From: Halarcobacter bivalviorum
GTDB taxonomy: Bacteria > Campylobacterota > Campylobacteria > Campylobacterales > Arcobacteraceae
DNA: 64,000 nt
Direction of reading: 5' to 3'
Assembly: GCF_003346815.1 (NCBI RefSeq)
Contig: NZ_CP031217.1
Coordinates: 2,418,001-2,482,000 of the forward strand
Shown here: positions 9,201-17,997 of the stretch, one piece after another
Numbering within the stretch: the stretch's first letter is position 1
Layout of the letters: each line of letters opens with the position of its first letter
Notes under the pieces: model-generated
Databases searched by the model: none
What the model was told of the DNA's origin: nothing
The model's input: only the letters and a program-made list of their open reading frames with translations
Made by a program: the position numbers and the translations under genes

Positions 9201-12200
9201 GTATCTGTGTCAGTATCAGTGTCTGTATCTGTGTCAGTATCAGTATCTGTGTCTGTATCCGTGTCAGTATCAGTGTCTGTGTCAGTGTCAGTATCAGTGT
9301 CTGTGTCAGTGTCAGTATCTGTATCAGTATCTGTATCTGTGTCAGTATCAGTGTCAGTATCAGTGTCTGTATCTGTGTCCGTGTCTGTATCCGTGTCTGT
9401 GTCCGTATCTGTATCAGTGTCTGTATCAGTATCAGTGTCAGTGTCTGTATCTGTGTCTGTATCAGTATCTGTGTCAGTATCAGTGTCTGTATCTGTGTCC
9501 GTGTCTGTATCCGTGTCTGTGTCCGTATCTGTATCAGTGTCTGTATCAGTATCAGTGTCAGTGTCTGTATCTGTGTCTGTATCAGTATCTGTATCTGTGT
9601 CAGTATCAGTGTCTGTATCTGTGTCCGTGTCTGTATCTGTGTCCGTGTCTGTATCCGTGTCTGTATCCGTGTCTGTATCCGTGTCAGTATCAGTGTCTGT
9701 ATCCGTGTCTGTGTCCGTATCTGTATCAGTGTCAGTGTCTGTATCTGTGTCTGTATCAGTATCTGTGTCTGTGTCAGTATCAGTGTCAGTATCAGTGTCT
9801 GTATCCGTGTCTGTGTCCGTATCTGTATCAGTGTCAGTGTCTGTATCTGTGTCTGTATCAGTATCTGTGTCTGTATCTGTGTCTGTATCTGTGTCTGTAT
9901 CTGTGTCCGTGTCTGTATCCGTGTCTGTGTCCGTATCTGTATCAGTGTCTGTATCAGTATCAGTGTCAGTGTCAGTGTCTGTATCTGTGTCTGTATCAGT
10001 ATCTGTGTCTGTGTCAGTATCAGTGTCTGTATCTGTGTCCGTGTCTGTATCTGTGTCCGTGTCTGTATCTGTATCCGTGTCAGTATCAGTATCAGTATCA
10101 GTATCAGTGTCTGTGTCCGTATCAGTATCTGTGTCCGTATCTGTATCAGTGTCAGTGTCTGTATCTGTGTCTGTATCCGTGTCTGTATCCGTGTCAGTAT
10201 CAGTGTCTGTATCCGTGTCTGTGTCCGTATCCGTGTCTGTGTCCGTATCTGTATCAGTGTCAGTGTCTGTATCTGTGTCTGTATCCGTGTCAGTATCAGT
10301 GTCTGTATCCGTGTCTGTGTCCGTATCTGTATCTGTGTCTGTATCAGTATCTGTGTCTGTGTCTGTGTCAGTATCAGTGTCCGTGTCTGTATCTGTGTCC
10401 GTGTCTGTATCTGTGTCCGTGTCTGTATCCGTGTCTGTGTCCGTATCTGTATCAGTGTCAGTGTCTGTATCTGTGTCTGTATCAGTATCTGTGTCTGTGT
10501 CAGTATCAGTGTCCGTGTCTGTATCTGTGTCCGTGTCTGTATCTGTGTCCGTGTCTGTATCTGTGTCCGTGTCTGTGTCCGTATCTGTATCAGTGTCAGT
10601 GTCTGTATCTGTGTCTGTATCAGTATCTGTGTCTGTATCTGTGTCTGTATCTGTGTCCGTGTCTGTATCCGTGTCTGTGTCCGTATCTGTATCAGTGTCT
10701 GTATCAGTATCAGTGTCAGTGTCTGTATCTGTGTCTGTATCAGTATCTGTGTCTGTATCCGTGTCTGTATCCGTGTCAGTATCAGTGTCTGTGTCCGTAT
10801 CAGTATCTGTATCTGTGTCAGTATCAGTATCTGTGTCTGTATCCGTGTCAGTATCAGTGTCTGTGTCAGTGTCAGTATCTGTGTCAGTATCTGTATCAGT
10901 ATCTGTATCTGTGTCAGTATCAGTGTCTGTATCTGTGTCCGTGTCAGTGTCTGTATCTGTGTCTGTATCAGTATCTGTGTCCGTATCTGTATCAGTGTCA
11001 GTGTCTGTATCTGTGTCTGTATCAGTATCTGTGTCTGTATCTGTGTCCGTGTCTGTATCCGTGTCTGTGTCCGTATCTGTATCAGTGTCTGTATCCGTGT
11101 CAGTGTCTGTATCCGTGTCTGTGTCAGTGTCAGTATCTGTGTCAGTATCTGTATCAGTATCTGTATCCGTGTCTGTGTCAGTGTCAGTATCTGTGTCAGT
11201 ATCTGTATCTGTGTCAGTATCAGTATCAGTGTCAGTATCTGTGTCAGTATCTGTATCAGTATCTGTATCTGTGTCAGTATCAGTGTCTGTATCTGTGTCC
11301 GTGTCTGTATCCGTGTCTGTGTCCGTATCTGTATCAGTGTCTGTATCAGTATCAGTGTCAGTGTCTGTGTCCGTATCTGTATCAGTGTCAGTATCTGTGT
11401 CAGTATCTGTATCTGTGTCAGTATCAGTGTCCGTATCTGTATCAGTGTCTGTATCAGTATCAGTGTCAGTGTCTGTATCTGTGTCTGTATCAGTATCTGT
11501 ATCTGTGTCAGTATCAGTGTCCGTGTCTGTATCTGTGTCCGTGTCTGTATCCGTGTCTGTATCCGTGTCTGTATCCGTGTCTGTATCCGTGTCTGTATCC
11601 GTGTCAGTATCAGTGTCTGTATCAGTGTCTGTATCAGTATCTGTGTCAGTATCAGTATCAGTGTCTGTGTCCGTATCAGTATCTGTATCTGTGTCAGTAT
11701 CAGTATCTGTGTCTGTATCCGTGTCAGTATCAGTATCAGTATCAGTGTCTGTGTCCGTATCAGTATCTGTGTCCGTATCTGTATCAGTGTCAGTGTCTGT
11801 ATCTGTGTCTGTATCAGTATCTGTGTCTGTGTCAGTATCAGTGTCCGTGTCCGTGTCTGTATCTGTGTCCGTGTCTGTATCTGTATCTGTGTCAGTATCA
11901 GTGTCTGTATCTGTGTCCGTGTCTGTATCTGTGTCCGTGTCTGTATCCGTGTCTGTGTCCGTATCTGTATCAGTGTCTGTATCAGTATCAGTATCAGTAT
12001 CAGTGTCTGTGTCAGTGTCTGTATCTGTGTCTGTATCAGTATCTGTATCTGTGTCAGTATCAGTGTCCGTGTCTGTATCTGTGTCCGTGTCTGTATCTGT
12101 GTCCGTGTCTGTATCCGTGTCTGTATCCGTGTCAGTATCAGTGTCTGTATCAGTGTCTGTATCAGTATCTGTGTCAGTATCAGTATCAGTGTCTGTGTCC

Positions 12201-13075
12201 GTATCAGTATCTGTATCTGTGTCAGTATCAGTATCTGTGTCTGTATCCGTGTCAGTATCAGTATCAGTATCAGTATCAGTGTCTGTGTCCGTATCAGTAT
12301 CTGTGTCTGTATCAGTATCTGTATCAGTATCTGTATCAGTGTCTGTATCTGTGTCTGTATCTGTGTCCGTGTCAGTATCAGTGTCTGTATCAGTATCAGT
12401 ATCAGTATCTGTGTCTGTGTCCGTATCTGTGTCAGTATCTGTGTCAGTATCAGTGTCAGTATCTGTATCAGTATCTGTATCAGTATCTGTATCAGTATCT
12501 GTGTCAGTATCCGTGTCTGTATCAGTATCACCTTCTAATCTGTCACTTCTTTCTGTTTCAGCAGGAGTCACTTCTTGTTCAGTATCTTCTTGTGCACCAA
12601 AATAAGTTTGAGAAACTACTGTTCCAGCAGCTGCTGCTTCTAATTGCTCAGCTAAACTACCAAAATTATCGATAATTGCACCATCAATATTTGCAACTGT
12701 ACTTTCTGCTAAATTAGTTTTTAAAACTTCTATTATTTCTGCGCTTTCTAAAGAAGGATCATTTAAAGCATTTTCAATTTCATTCATACCGTCTTGAGTT
12801 GAAGATACTCCAAGAGCAGTTGTTAAAGCAAAAGGATCAGTAGGATTGTTGCTTTTTATTAAGTCAGCCATATTTTCTAAAACTAAATTGATTTTTTCAT
12901 CACCTTGTTTTAGAATTAAATTAATTGAACTATCACCATTGGTTAAGTTAAAAGTATAATTATCGGCACCTACTAAATAGTATTGTTCCCCTTCTTGAGG
13001 TTGAAAGGTCATACCATTTTCAACTATTTTTTCCTCTAATTCTGCATTTGTATGTCTAATTATTAATTTAATCAT
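6281..13075 (-). CDS. Giant secreted RTX-type adhesin with Thr-Asp/Ser-Asp dipeptide stalk
   Basis: Probable type I-secreted surface adhesin, 2264 residues. Residues 1-180 form a folded N-terminal module containing AAAAG at 147-151, which fits the LapG-type cleavage consensus of LapA-like retention modules. Residues 183-1663 are nearly pure dipeptide: about 661 Thr-Asp units, then about 79 Ser-Asp units. After this come a DUF4114-like segment (FESDGNGG...[11 protein letters not shown]), RTX-like calcium-binding glycine-rich repeats (such as [11 protein letters not shown] and FGGEGNDTI) and an acidic tail typical of type I secretion signals. An SD (AAGGA) precedes the ATG. A shared 19-bp element and TATAAT lie just upstream. 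The polyacidic stalk should be extended and calcium-sensitive. The adhesin role is inferred; no ligand domain is recognised. Confidence 0.85.
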   Translation of the reverse strand: MIKLIIRHTNAELEEKIVENGMTFQPQEGEQYYLVGADNYTFNLTNGDSSINLILKQGDEKINLVLENMADLIKSNNPTDPFALTTALGVSSTQDGMNEIENALNDPSLESAEIIEVLKTNLAESTVANIDGAIIDNFGSLAEQLEAAAAGTVVSQTYFGAQEDTEQEVTPAETERSDRLEGDTDTDTDTDTDTDTDTDTDTDTDTDTDTDTDTDTDTDTDTDTDTDTDTDTDTDTDTDTDTDTDTDTDTDTDTDTDTDTDTDTDTDTDTDTDTDTDTDTDTDTDTDTDTDTDTDTDTDTDTDTDTDTDTDTDTDTDTDTDTDTDTDTDTDTDTDTDTDTDTDTDTDTDTDTDTDTDTDTDTDTDTDTDTDTDTDTDTDTDTDTDTDTDTDTDTDTDTDTDTDTDTDTDTDTDTDTDTDTDTDTDTDTDTDTDTDTDTDTDTDTDTDTDTDTDTDTDTDTDTDTDTDTDTDTDTDTDTDTDTDTDTDTDTDTDTDTDTDTDTDTDTDTDTDTDTDTDTDTDTDTDTDTDTDTDTDTDTDTDTDTDTDTDTDTDTDTDTDTDTDTDTDTDTDTDTDTDTDTDTDTDTDTDTDTDTDTDTDTDTDTDTDTDTDTDTDTDTDTDTDTDTDTDTDTDTDTDTDTDTDTDTDTDTDTDTDTDTDTDTDTDTDTDTDTDTDTDTDTDTDTDTDTDTDTDTDTDTDTDTDTDTDTDTDTDTDTDTDTDTDTDTDTDTDTDTDTDTDTDTDTDTDTDTDTDTDTDTDTDTDTDTDTDTDTDTDTDTDTDTDTDTDTDTDTDTDTDTDTDTDTDTDTDTDTDTDTDTDTDTDTDTDTDTDTDTDTDTDTDTDTDTDTDTDTDTDTDTDTDTDTDTDTDTDTDTDTDTDTDTDTDTDTDTDTDTDTDTDTDTDTDTDTDTDTDTDTDTDTDTDTDTDTDTDTDTDTDTDTDTDTDTDTDTDTDTDTDTDTDTDTDTDTDTDTDTDTDTDTDTDTDTDTDTDTDTDTDTDTDTDTDTDTDTDTDTDTDTDTDTDTDTDTDTDTDTDTDTDTDTDTDTDTDTDTDTDTDTDTDTDTDTDTDTDTDTDTDTDTDTDTDTDTDTDTDTDTDTDTDTDTDTDTDTDTDTDTDTDTDTDTDTDTDTDTDTDTDTDTDTDTDTDTDTDTDTDTDTDTDTDTDTDTDTDTDTDTDTDTDTDTDTDTDTDTDTDTDTDTDTDTDTDTDTDTDTDTDTDTDTDTDTDTDTDTDTDTDTDTDTDTDTDTDTDTDTDTDTDTDTDTDTDTDTDTDTDTDTDTDTDTDTDTDTDTDTDTDTDTDTDTDTDTDTDTDTDTDTDTDTDTDTDTDTDTDTDTDTDTDTDTDTDTDTDTDTDTDTDTDTDTDTDTDTDTDTDTDTDTDTDTDTDTDTDTDTDTDTDTDTDTDTDTDTDTDTDTDTDTDTDTDTDTDTDTDTDTDTDTDTDTDTDTDTDTDTDTDTDTDTDTDTDTDTDTDTDTDTDTDTDTDTDTDTDTDTDTDTDTDTDTDSDSDSDSDSDSDSDSDSDSDSDSDSDSDSDSDSDSDSDSDSDSDSDSDSDSDSDSDSDSDSDSDSDSDSDSDSDSDSDSDSDSDSDSDSDSDSDSDSDSDSDSDSDSDSDSDSDSDSDSDSDSDSDSDSDSDSDSDSDSDSDSDSDSDSDSDSDSDSDDDYELKYVSESAAFKNVIGIYELDSDGNPSGEAKIVIDDQNGMAPDTFLADMDASKDYGFFIISDGANKVDDDSVITFDTTGDKPILLIDGEPSSKPVFHDSPEFNADGKDHFIFESDGNGGTNIKIEDIPGLGDADFNDVILNVNYELADKILVPETNPTDVTIKMLIGEEQVVNTGSGQESGANYCEVGNENLIISKGWNHNETTDGTNSDDSIYVGKGNNQTINAGEGDDYIKAKGGWHNDNLTINGEGGDDYIKLSTGNSQTAFGGEGNDTIDVNAPGWIDNVEIHGGEGNDKAIMQKLGHENYFDGGDGYDTLVLQGRSSDYKIVENTDGSYSISESKWYGSQFSMVAENIEKIEFTSGESINLGSVSYEYPLTLDIDGETTNLNILVDNLPDGTIISGTDVLDNNDGTFTIISKDGEFANDIKIESSSSLSDEQLNAISSTGEQAIELSGNSSEDGANGVNDTIIADEAEDLSFDNSSESIDAGTGFDTLELDYESIDLGDIQATNFEVLDLDNDLNQTLDIDLDELIDLTDDDNDLIIVGNNGDEINLSGSGWEKGSEHKTVDGQDGEFTEYTNASNSNITLLIDNDIDVDDDI
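8087..8560 (-). repeat. Ser-Asp coding repeat tract with 48-bp tandem units
   Basis: About 79 Ser-Asp dipeptides. Unlike the adjoining Thr-Asp part, the DNA is organised in 48-bp units: copies start at 8346, 8394, 8442, 8490 and 8538 and alternate at one synonymous position, giving an apparent 96-bp period. Related but rearranged units fill 8099-8345. Serine codons from both the TCN and AGY families are mixed. Confidence 0.9.
8561..12529 (-). repeat. Thr-Asp coding hexanucleotide repeat tract (about 661 units)
   Basis: 3969 bases encode only alternating Asp and Thr. Threonine codons ACA, ACT and ACG and aspartate codons GAT and GAC are shuffled, so the tract is a mosaic and not a perfect 6-bp microsatellite; ACC appears absent. 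Longer blocks of the same codon order recur many times, suggesting segmental duplication. No stop codon can form in several frames, which creates long spurious open frames on both strands. Confidence 0.95.
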
Positions 13076-13114
13076 TTTTTTTCCTTCGCTTGAAACTGAA
13101 AATTTCCTACTCCA

Positions 13115-13145
13115 ATTATAAAATAAAAAAGTTGCTTATTAGTCG
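13115..13145 (-). promoter_or_regulatory. Adhesin promoter with 19-bp element
   Basis: Reading the minus strand, CGACTAATAAGCAACTTTT lies at 13145-13127, followed six bases later by TATAAT at 13120-13115. The half-sites CGACT and CAACT start 11 bases apart. Sixteen of 19 bases match the element between the regulator and secretion operons at 4686-4704. It probably binds the OmpR-family regulator encoded at 4749; the regulator assignment is inferred. Confidence 0.6.
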
Positions 13146-13154
13146 CTTTTATTT

Positions 13155-13859
13155 TTATGAAATAAAATCTTTAATTCTTTCATAATCTTCTATATAATCT
13201 ACCTCTGCCCAAAATACTCCAGCAATGTCATTTACATAAACTTTTTTACCATCTTCTACAGTTCTATAGATGATATCTTCCCACCAACAACTATAATCTT
13301 CATTAGAAACAGCATCTATAACATTTTGCTTAAATACTTGTAGATCACTTTTATTTAAAATTCCAATTCCTACATATTCACCTGTAGTTTCATTATTTGT
13401 TAAATGTTTTCCATATTTTTTTAGAAATTCACCTTCCCAATTAAATCTATAGTCTGCATCTTCAATTCTTGTACTATCACTTAACATTAGAGGTGATCTT
13501 TTTTCAGCCAATAAAATATCTAATACTTTCTCTTCCATAAAAACATCACCATTCATAATCATAATATCATCATCTGGAGTTAAAAAATCTCTTGCAAACC
13601 AAACTGATGAGATCGAATTTGCTACTCTAAAAAAAGGATTGAAATATCTAACATAAGATAAACCTTCTAAGGCTTGATGAATATATCTTTCTTGATATCC
13701 AGTTACAATAGCTATCTCTTTTATCCCTTTCTTTTTTAATAATTCCATGGTGTATCTAATTAAAGGTTGGCCATTTATATCTACACAACATTTTGGTTGT
13801 CCTTGAAGATGCCTACTAATTCTACTTCCAACTCCAGCTGCCATTATTAAAACTTTCAT
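13155..13859 (-). CDS. Sugar-phosphate/phosphonate-type nucleotidyltransferase (LicC/PntC-like)
   Basis: Nucleotidyltransferase of 234 residues with a Rossmann-like fold. The N-terminal MAAGVGSR (6-13) is the nucleotide loop, Lys23 in GQPKCC is the usual catalytic lysine, and NGDV at 103-106 supplies a metal-binding Asp. It resembles phosphocholine or 2-aminoethylphosphonate cytidylyltransferases more than hexose-1-phosphate enzymes. The neighbouring PhnW-like aminotransferase ends one base upstream, which favours an aminoalkyl phosphate or phosphonate as substrate. No PEP mutase or CDP-alcohol transferase is visible in the window, so the exact substrate is open. Last gene of the 11-gene operon. 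Confidence 0.8.
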   Translation of the reverse strand: MKVLIMAAGVGSRISRHLQGQPKCCVDINGQPLIRYTMELLKKKGIKEIAIVTGYQERYIHQALEGLSYVRYFNPFFRVANSISSVWFARDFLTPDDDIMIMNGDVFMEEKVLDILLAEKRSPLMLSDSTRIEDADYRFNWEGEFLKKYGKHLTNNETTGEYVGIGILNKSDLQVFKQNVIDAVSNEDYSCWWEDIIYRTVEDGKKVYVNDIAGVFWAEVDYIEDYERIKDFIS

Positions 13860-13860
13860 T

Positions 13861-14943
13861 TTATTCTCCCCTGCTTATTTTATAGTAATCATAAAGTGCA
13901 TCAATTAATATATCTACATACTCTTTTGTCATATCTCCCATATGTGAAACTCTAAAAACCTTATCTTTAAGTTCTCCACCATTTGGAGTAAGTACACAGT
14001 TATATCTTCTTTCTAAGTCTCTTACTATATCACTTGCACTTTTTTCATCAAGTGGACTTAAAGTTGTCATGGCATTTGGCATGAAATTACTATATATTTC
14101 TAAAGGTAATTTCTCAATTTCTTTTCTAAAATACTCTGCTATGTCTCTTGCTTTATTATTATGAAAAGAGATTCCTTCTTTCTTTATATTTAATAATCTG
14201 TCATGTAATTGTAAAATTATTAATACTGCGGGAGTAAAAGGAGTTTGTCCTCTCTCTCCATCTTTTATATAACTGTTAAAATCAAAATATAACTGATGTT
14301 TAGGGTTAATCTTTTTTATTGCCATAGGAGATAAAACTACCATAGTTAAACCAGGAGGTAAAGCTAGTCCTTTATGTGAACTTGTAATTACCACATCTAT
14401 ATTTTGTTCTTGCATATCAAGTTTATCTGTGATAAACATACTTATAGCATCAACAATATTTAAAATATTATATTTTTTTGTAAACTTACCTATACTTTCT
14501 AAATCATATAATATTCCTACACTTGTTTCATGAGCATTTACTAATAAAGCTGTTGCATCCTTATAAACTTCTAACTCTTCAGTATTTTTTAGGTTATTAT
14601 CATTTATTTGATGATTATAATTCTTTATATTATGAATATTACAAATATCTACAAATCTTTGTCCAAATCCTCCACCATTTATTACTAATGCTTTATCTTC
14701 TGTATTTAAAAGATTTTGTATAGAAGCTTCCATTCCTGCTGTTCCAGAAGCTGTTAAAAAAAGTACTCTACTTCCTTTTGGTGCATTTAATATTTCAAGT
14801 AAGATTTTTTCACATTCAAATACTATTTGAGAAAACTCTTCATTTCTAAAATAAGGAGTTTGGATTGAACCAAGTTTTAATGTACTTTCATACATCTTAA
14901 CTGGACCAGGAGTAAAAATATATTTATTATATAAATTAAACAT
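13861..14943 (-). CDS. Class V aminotransferase (2-aminoethylphosphonate transaminase-like)
   Basis: PLP enzyme of about 360 residues similar to PhnW and alanine-glyoxylate aminotransferases. An N-terminal FTPGPV motif, the phosphate-binding SGTAGMEAS, an Asp in NIVDAISMF for the pyridine nitrogen, and Lys191 in SSHKGLALPPG as the Schiff-base lysine are all present. I chose the ATG at 14943 because AAAGG lies eight bases before it; a TTG at 14958 would add five residues. Paired with the nucleotidyltransferase one base downstream, it could supply or consume an aminoalkyl phosphonate; a different amino donor or acceptor is also possible. Confidence 0.82.
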   Translation of the reverse strand: MFNLYNKYIFTPGPVKMYESTLKLGSIQTPYFRNEEFSQIVFECEKILLEILNAPKGSRVLFLTASGTAGMEASIQNLLNTEDKALVINGGGFGQRFVDICNIHNIKNYNHQINDNNLKNTEELEVYKDATALLVNAHETSVGILYDLESIGKFTKKYNILNIVDAISMFITDKLDMQEQNIDVVITSSHKGLALPPGLTMVVLSPMAIKKINPKHQLYFDFNSYIKDGERGQTPFTPAVLIILQLHDRLLNIKKEGISFHNNKARDIAEYFRKEIEKLPLEIYSNFMPNAMTTLSPLDEKSASDIVRDLERRYNCVLTPNGGELKDKVFRVSHMGDMTKEYVDILIDALYDYYKISRGE

Positions 14944-14973
14944 TTTAGGCCTTTGCAATAATATAATTAATTA

Positions 14974-16371
14974 TCAAATTTCTTTTTTGATAGTATAGAG
15001 TAATTTATCTGCATTATTTATAAAGTAAAAAGTACTTTTGTCATAAAAAAATTTATTAAGATTTTTTTCATTATTATCAAATTGAAAAACTAAATCCCAA
15101 TAAAATTTATTTTTTGTTCTTAAAACTTTTATTCTTTCATATGAAGATGTCTTATCTTTAACCATTAAATAAATATAGTCATTTTCTATAAAAAAATCTA
15201 TAGGTATATAATTATCATTTAATGAAAGTTCTTCGAAAGTTGAGATATTTTTATTAGTAAAATAAACTCCAAAAGAGTTTTCTTTTATATATTCACCAAT
15301 ATATAAATATCCATTTTTATACATCACTGCTTTTGTGATTGTTTTTTTCTTATTGTAATATAAAGACTTAGAAGGGAAAATTTTGCTTTCTTTGATTTGT
15401 TTTTCTTTGATTATTTTATTAATTTTAAAAATAAAATCTTCATCATAACTTTTGCTAAATTTGATAAAGTCTATTCTTCTTAGTTCTTTTGTTAAATTTT
15501 TTTTATTATTCTCATATTCCATATAATTTAAATATTTATCTATTAAAGTTACAAAATCTAAAGCTTCTTTTTCATTCATTCTTAAAGCTAAGATAGTCTC
15601 TTTTATAGCATTTAAAATAAATATATTATTATTAAAAGATTTTTGCTGTTTTTCTGTCCATCTTTGTTTAGGATAGAAATAAAACTCTTCTGCTTTATTA
15701 TCATATAAAGCTAATTTTTCTAATACTTTTAAAAAAAACAACTGTGTATTTTCAAAACTATTATCATATAAATAAGCTAATCTATTCCAAAAGTATTTAG
15801 AAGAATAGGTGCTATTAAGTAAGATTTCTAATTCTACAATACTCTGAGGAAGTTTTCTTTTATAGTTTCCTTTCTCATTTTTTGCAATTTTTTCAATCCA
15901 TCTGGCATGTCCTTCCATAACCCAACGATTATTAAAATAAGTATAACCATAGTGAACTAAGTGAAAAAATTCATGAAGAGGTGTCAATGTATTTGGAATT
16001 AAATCTGTTGATAACTTTATACTTATTGATTTGTTTTTTTTATTTAAAATATCACTTGCAGCACCTCTTGCTTTTAAATTTATTAAATAAATATCAATAT
16101 ACTTAGCCCCATGGAATCTTTTTTGAGTTAAAGGGCTTTTAAAATGAAGCTTTTTATTTATCAAATCAGAAGCAAATCTTAATTTTTCATAGATACTTTC
16201 TACATAATCAGGTACTTGATTATTATTTTTATCTTCTTGATTTTTTAAAGGTAATGCATTTTTACCTGTTAAAGTATAATAAATTCTAAATTCTTCTTTT
16301 ATATAAACATTCTCATTCTTTGCAAATAAAAAATAAAAAGGAAGAAAAACTAAAACTATTAATTTAATCAT
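14974..16371 (-). CDS. Secreted gluzincin-like metallopeptidase with propeller-like tail
   Basis: Exported protein of 465 residues with a signal peptide ending near Ala17. A calcium-loop-like EDKNNNQVPDYV (46-57) and HEFFH at 133-137 with Glu153 in WVMEGHARW form a zinc site typical of HExxH...E peptidases of the MXAN_6640-like group. From about residue 345 the chain matches the C-terminal parts of the two propeller-like proteins encoded upstream (for example GYLYIGEYI and FGVYFTN). The same peptidase module opens the 1057-residue fusion in this operon. The gene overlaps its upstream neighbour by 8 bases and has an AAAGG SD. Proteolytic activity is inferred from the motif; the substrate is unknown. 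Confidence 0.72.
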   Translation of the reverse strand: MIKLIVLVFLPFYFLFAKNENVYIKEEFRIYYTLTGKNALPLKNQEDKNNNQVPDYVESIYEKLRFASDLINKKLHFKSPLTQKRFHGAKYIDIYLINLKARGAASDILNKKNKSISIKLSTDLIPNTLTPLHEFFHLVHYGYTYFNNRWVMEGHARWIEKIAKNEKGNYKRKLPQSIVELEILLNSTYSSKYFWNRLAYLYDNSFENTQLFFLKVLEKLALYDNKAEEFYFYPKQRWTEKQQKSFNNNIFILNAIKETILALRMNEKEALDFVTLIDKYLNYMEYENNKKNLTKELRRIDFIKFSKSYDEDFIFKINKIIKEKQIKESKIFPSKSLYYNKKKTITKAVMYKNGYLYIGEYIKENSFGVYFTNKNISTFEELSLNDNYIPIDFFIENDYIYLMVKDKTSSYERIKVLRTKNKFYWDLVFQFDNNEKNLNKFFYDKSTFYFINNADKLLYTIKKEI

Positions 16372-17509
16372 TACAAACCTTTAAAATATCTCCAGTTTCT
16401 ATTTTCAATTCTTTTAAATCCCATTTTTTAGGGTTTTTTATCTCACTCCCCATTCCAAAATAAAAACAATTATCATACTTTTCAAAGCTTCTTGCAAAAG
16501 TTTTATATGAAAAACTTAAAATCTTGTTTATTTTATAATTATCATTTTTAAACTCAAAAGAATAAATGATATTTTTATTTTTGTCACTTACTAATACATA
16601 TACTTTATTTTCTCTAACAATTATATCTCTAGGTATTTCATTTTTTTTTAACTCTACTTTATTTATTAGTAAATCATTTGAAATAAAATATAAACCAAAA
16701 GGTAAATTTTGATGATCATTATGAGTATAAGCTCCAATATACAAATTACCACTTTTTAATATTGTAGTTTTAATGATTTTAATCATTTTTTTTTCAAGTT
16801 TTGTATTAGGAAACATTCTATTCACATTTAAATCAAATCTTGAGGAAAAAATCTCTTTTTCTTTAATCCATTGAGTGATACTAAGTTCAGTAGGTACTTG
16901 TTTTTTAAAAGTTTTTATTGCAAAAAGCTTATCCTCTAAGAGCATAAAACTATAAACTCTTCCTCTACCATGTAATATCTCTTTCCACGTAGAAGCTGCT
17001 AAATCACTTATTAAAACAGCACTATTTCCTAATAATCCTATTGAAGTAAAAAGTTGTTCATCTTTTTCTACAAGATCATAGACATGTAAAGCTTTAGGAA
17101 GTGTTCTATATTTTTCCCATTTATCTTTCTCTTTTTTATAAATATTTCCATAAGTCCATTTTTGTGTTGCATCATGCCCTGGAACATATAATCTATTATT
17201 ATAAACTTTGAAAATATCTATTTGTTCTTCTGCTACTTCATACTCATACTCAAACTTTTCTGTTTTTGGATTAAAACTTATAATTGTCACTCTTCCAGCA
17301 TTTTGTGCAGGACCTATATTGCTACTATTTCCAGCACCTAAATATATTTTTCCTTCAAAGAATTGCATATCCCAAATATTTCTTGCATATATATTTTCAT
17401 TATCTTTATAATATTTAGAGTACGGATTTCCTAAAAGTAAAACTTCTTTTGCATTTAAGTTTATAAAAAAGATTAATATAAAAAAGAAAAATAGTTTTTT
17501 TTTAATCAT
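16364..17509 (-). CDS. Secreted beta-propeller-like protein, paralogue 1
   Basis: Exported protein of 381 residues; signal peptide ends at about Ala21. The body is built of short beta-rich repeats with alternating aromatic and glycine turns (NIWDMQFFEGKIYLGAGNSS, then RLYVPGHDA and KALHVYDLV), as in beta-propellers. It is clearly paralogous to the product of 17998-19179, sharing the order GAGNS, PGHDA, LHVYDL, GRVYSFM, YIGAY, TFARSFE, FYFGMGS and TGDILK. No catalytic motif is recognised. It overlaps the P-loop kinase gene by 8 bases upstream and the peptidase gene by 8 bases downstream. It may bind or sense a ligand made or exported by this operon; function unknown. Confidence 0.7.
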   Translation of the reverse strand: MIKKKLFFFFILIFFINLNAKEVLLLGNPYSKYYKDNENIYARNIWDMQFFEGKIYLGAGNSSNIGPAQNAGRVTIISFNPKTEKFEYEYEVAEEQIDIFKVYNNRLYVPGHDATQKWTYGNIYKKEKDKWEKYRTLPKALHVYDLVEKDEQLFTSIGLLGNSAVLISDLAASTWKEILHGRGRVYSFMLLEDKLFAIKTFKKQVPTELSITQWIKEKEIFSSRFDLNVNRMFPNTKLEKKMIKIIKTTILKSGNLYIGAYTHNDHQNLPFGLYFISNDLLINKVELKKNEIPRDIIVRENKVYVLVSDKNKNIIYSFEFKNDNYKINKILSFSYKTFARSFEKYDNCFYFGMGSEIKNPKKWDLKELKIETGDILKVCND

Positions 17510-17996
17510 TATTTATCTCTTCATAAATTCTTTTTGCTAACTCTTCAGAAGAACTTTTTTCACTATCTACAGAAAAATCATAATCCATATCTTTGTGTAC
17601 TCTTTCAAATTGATATTTAACCAATTTAAAGTCATTTCGTCCTCTTTTTTTCTCTCTTTCTAAAAGGGTTTTTAAAGATAAGTGTACACCAATATATTTT
17701 GCAGAAGGAAGTTTTCTTTTGGCATCTTGCTTTAAACTACTTGTTTCTAAAACATTATCTATAATTACATTAAAGCCCATGTCATACCATACTTTTGCAG
17801 TACGATGCAAGCCTTTTACTTCTTCTTTATATAAAGGCCATTTTTCAGTTGAATATTTTTTACATAATACCTTATGGAAATTATCCAAACTTAGATAAAT
17901 TGTAGGTTCACTAAAATAATCTACTAAAAAAGAGCAAATTGAAGTTTTTCCACTAGAGCTAACTCCATTTAGGTAGCAGATTATATTTTTTTTCAT
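17502..17996 (-). CDS. P-loop kinase/phosphotransferase, CPT-like
   Basis: Cytoplasmic P-loop protein of 164 residues resembling the chloramphenicol phosphotransferase-like family. Walker A GVSSSGKTS is at 11-19. A conserved Asp in YLSLDNFH, a central NVIIDNVL strand and a lid-like LLEREKKRGRND follow. Members phosphorylate small hydroxylated molecules; resistance to an antibiotic or a tailoring step on the operon product are both possible. It sits between the two propeller paralogues, one base after the first and overlapping the second by 8 bases, so it is an integral operon member. Substrate unknown. Confidence 0.72.
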   Translation of the reverse strand: MKKNIICYLNGVSSSGKTSICSFLVDYFSEPTIYLSLDNFHKVLCKKYSTEKWPLYKEEVKGLHRTAKVWYDMGFNVIIDNVLETSSLKQDAKRKLPSAKYIGVHLSLKTLLEREKKRGRNDFKLVKYQFERVHKDMDYDFSVDSEKSSSEELAKRIYEEINND

Positions 17997-17997
17997 T

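Noticed and set aside
8087-12529. Repeat tract as a possible CRISPR or satellite array
   Set aside because: No spacers of uniform length; the repeats keep the reading frame and dipeptide, so they are coding.
8071-12531. Second minus-strand frame rich in Ile, Gln, Thr and Leu
   Set aside because: By-product of the same stop-free repeat, with no independent start signal or folded domain.
8565-12605. Plus-strand open frame encoding a long Val-Ser repeat
   Set aside because: It is the complement of the Thr-Asp tract; the hexamer repeat cannot form stops in this frame. No SD or promoter, and the minus frame carries folded domains at both ends.
13155-14943. Firm call of a phosphonate pathway
   Set aside because: No PEP mutase or phosphonopyruvate decarboxylase is in the window, so only a tentative link is given.
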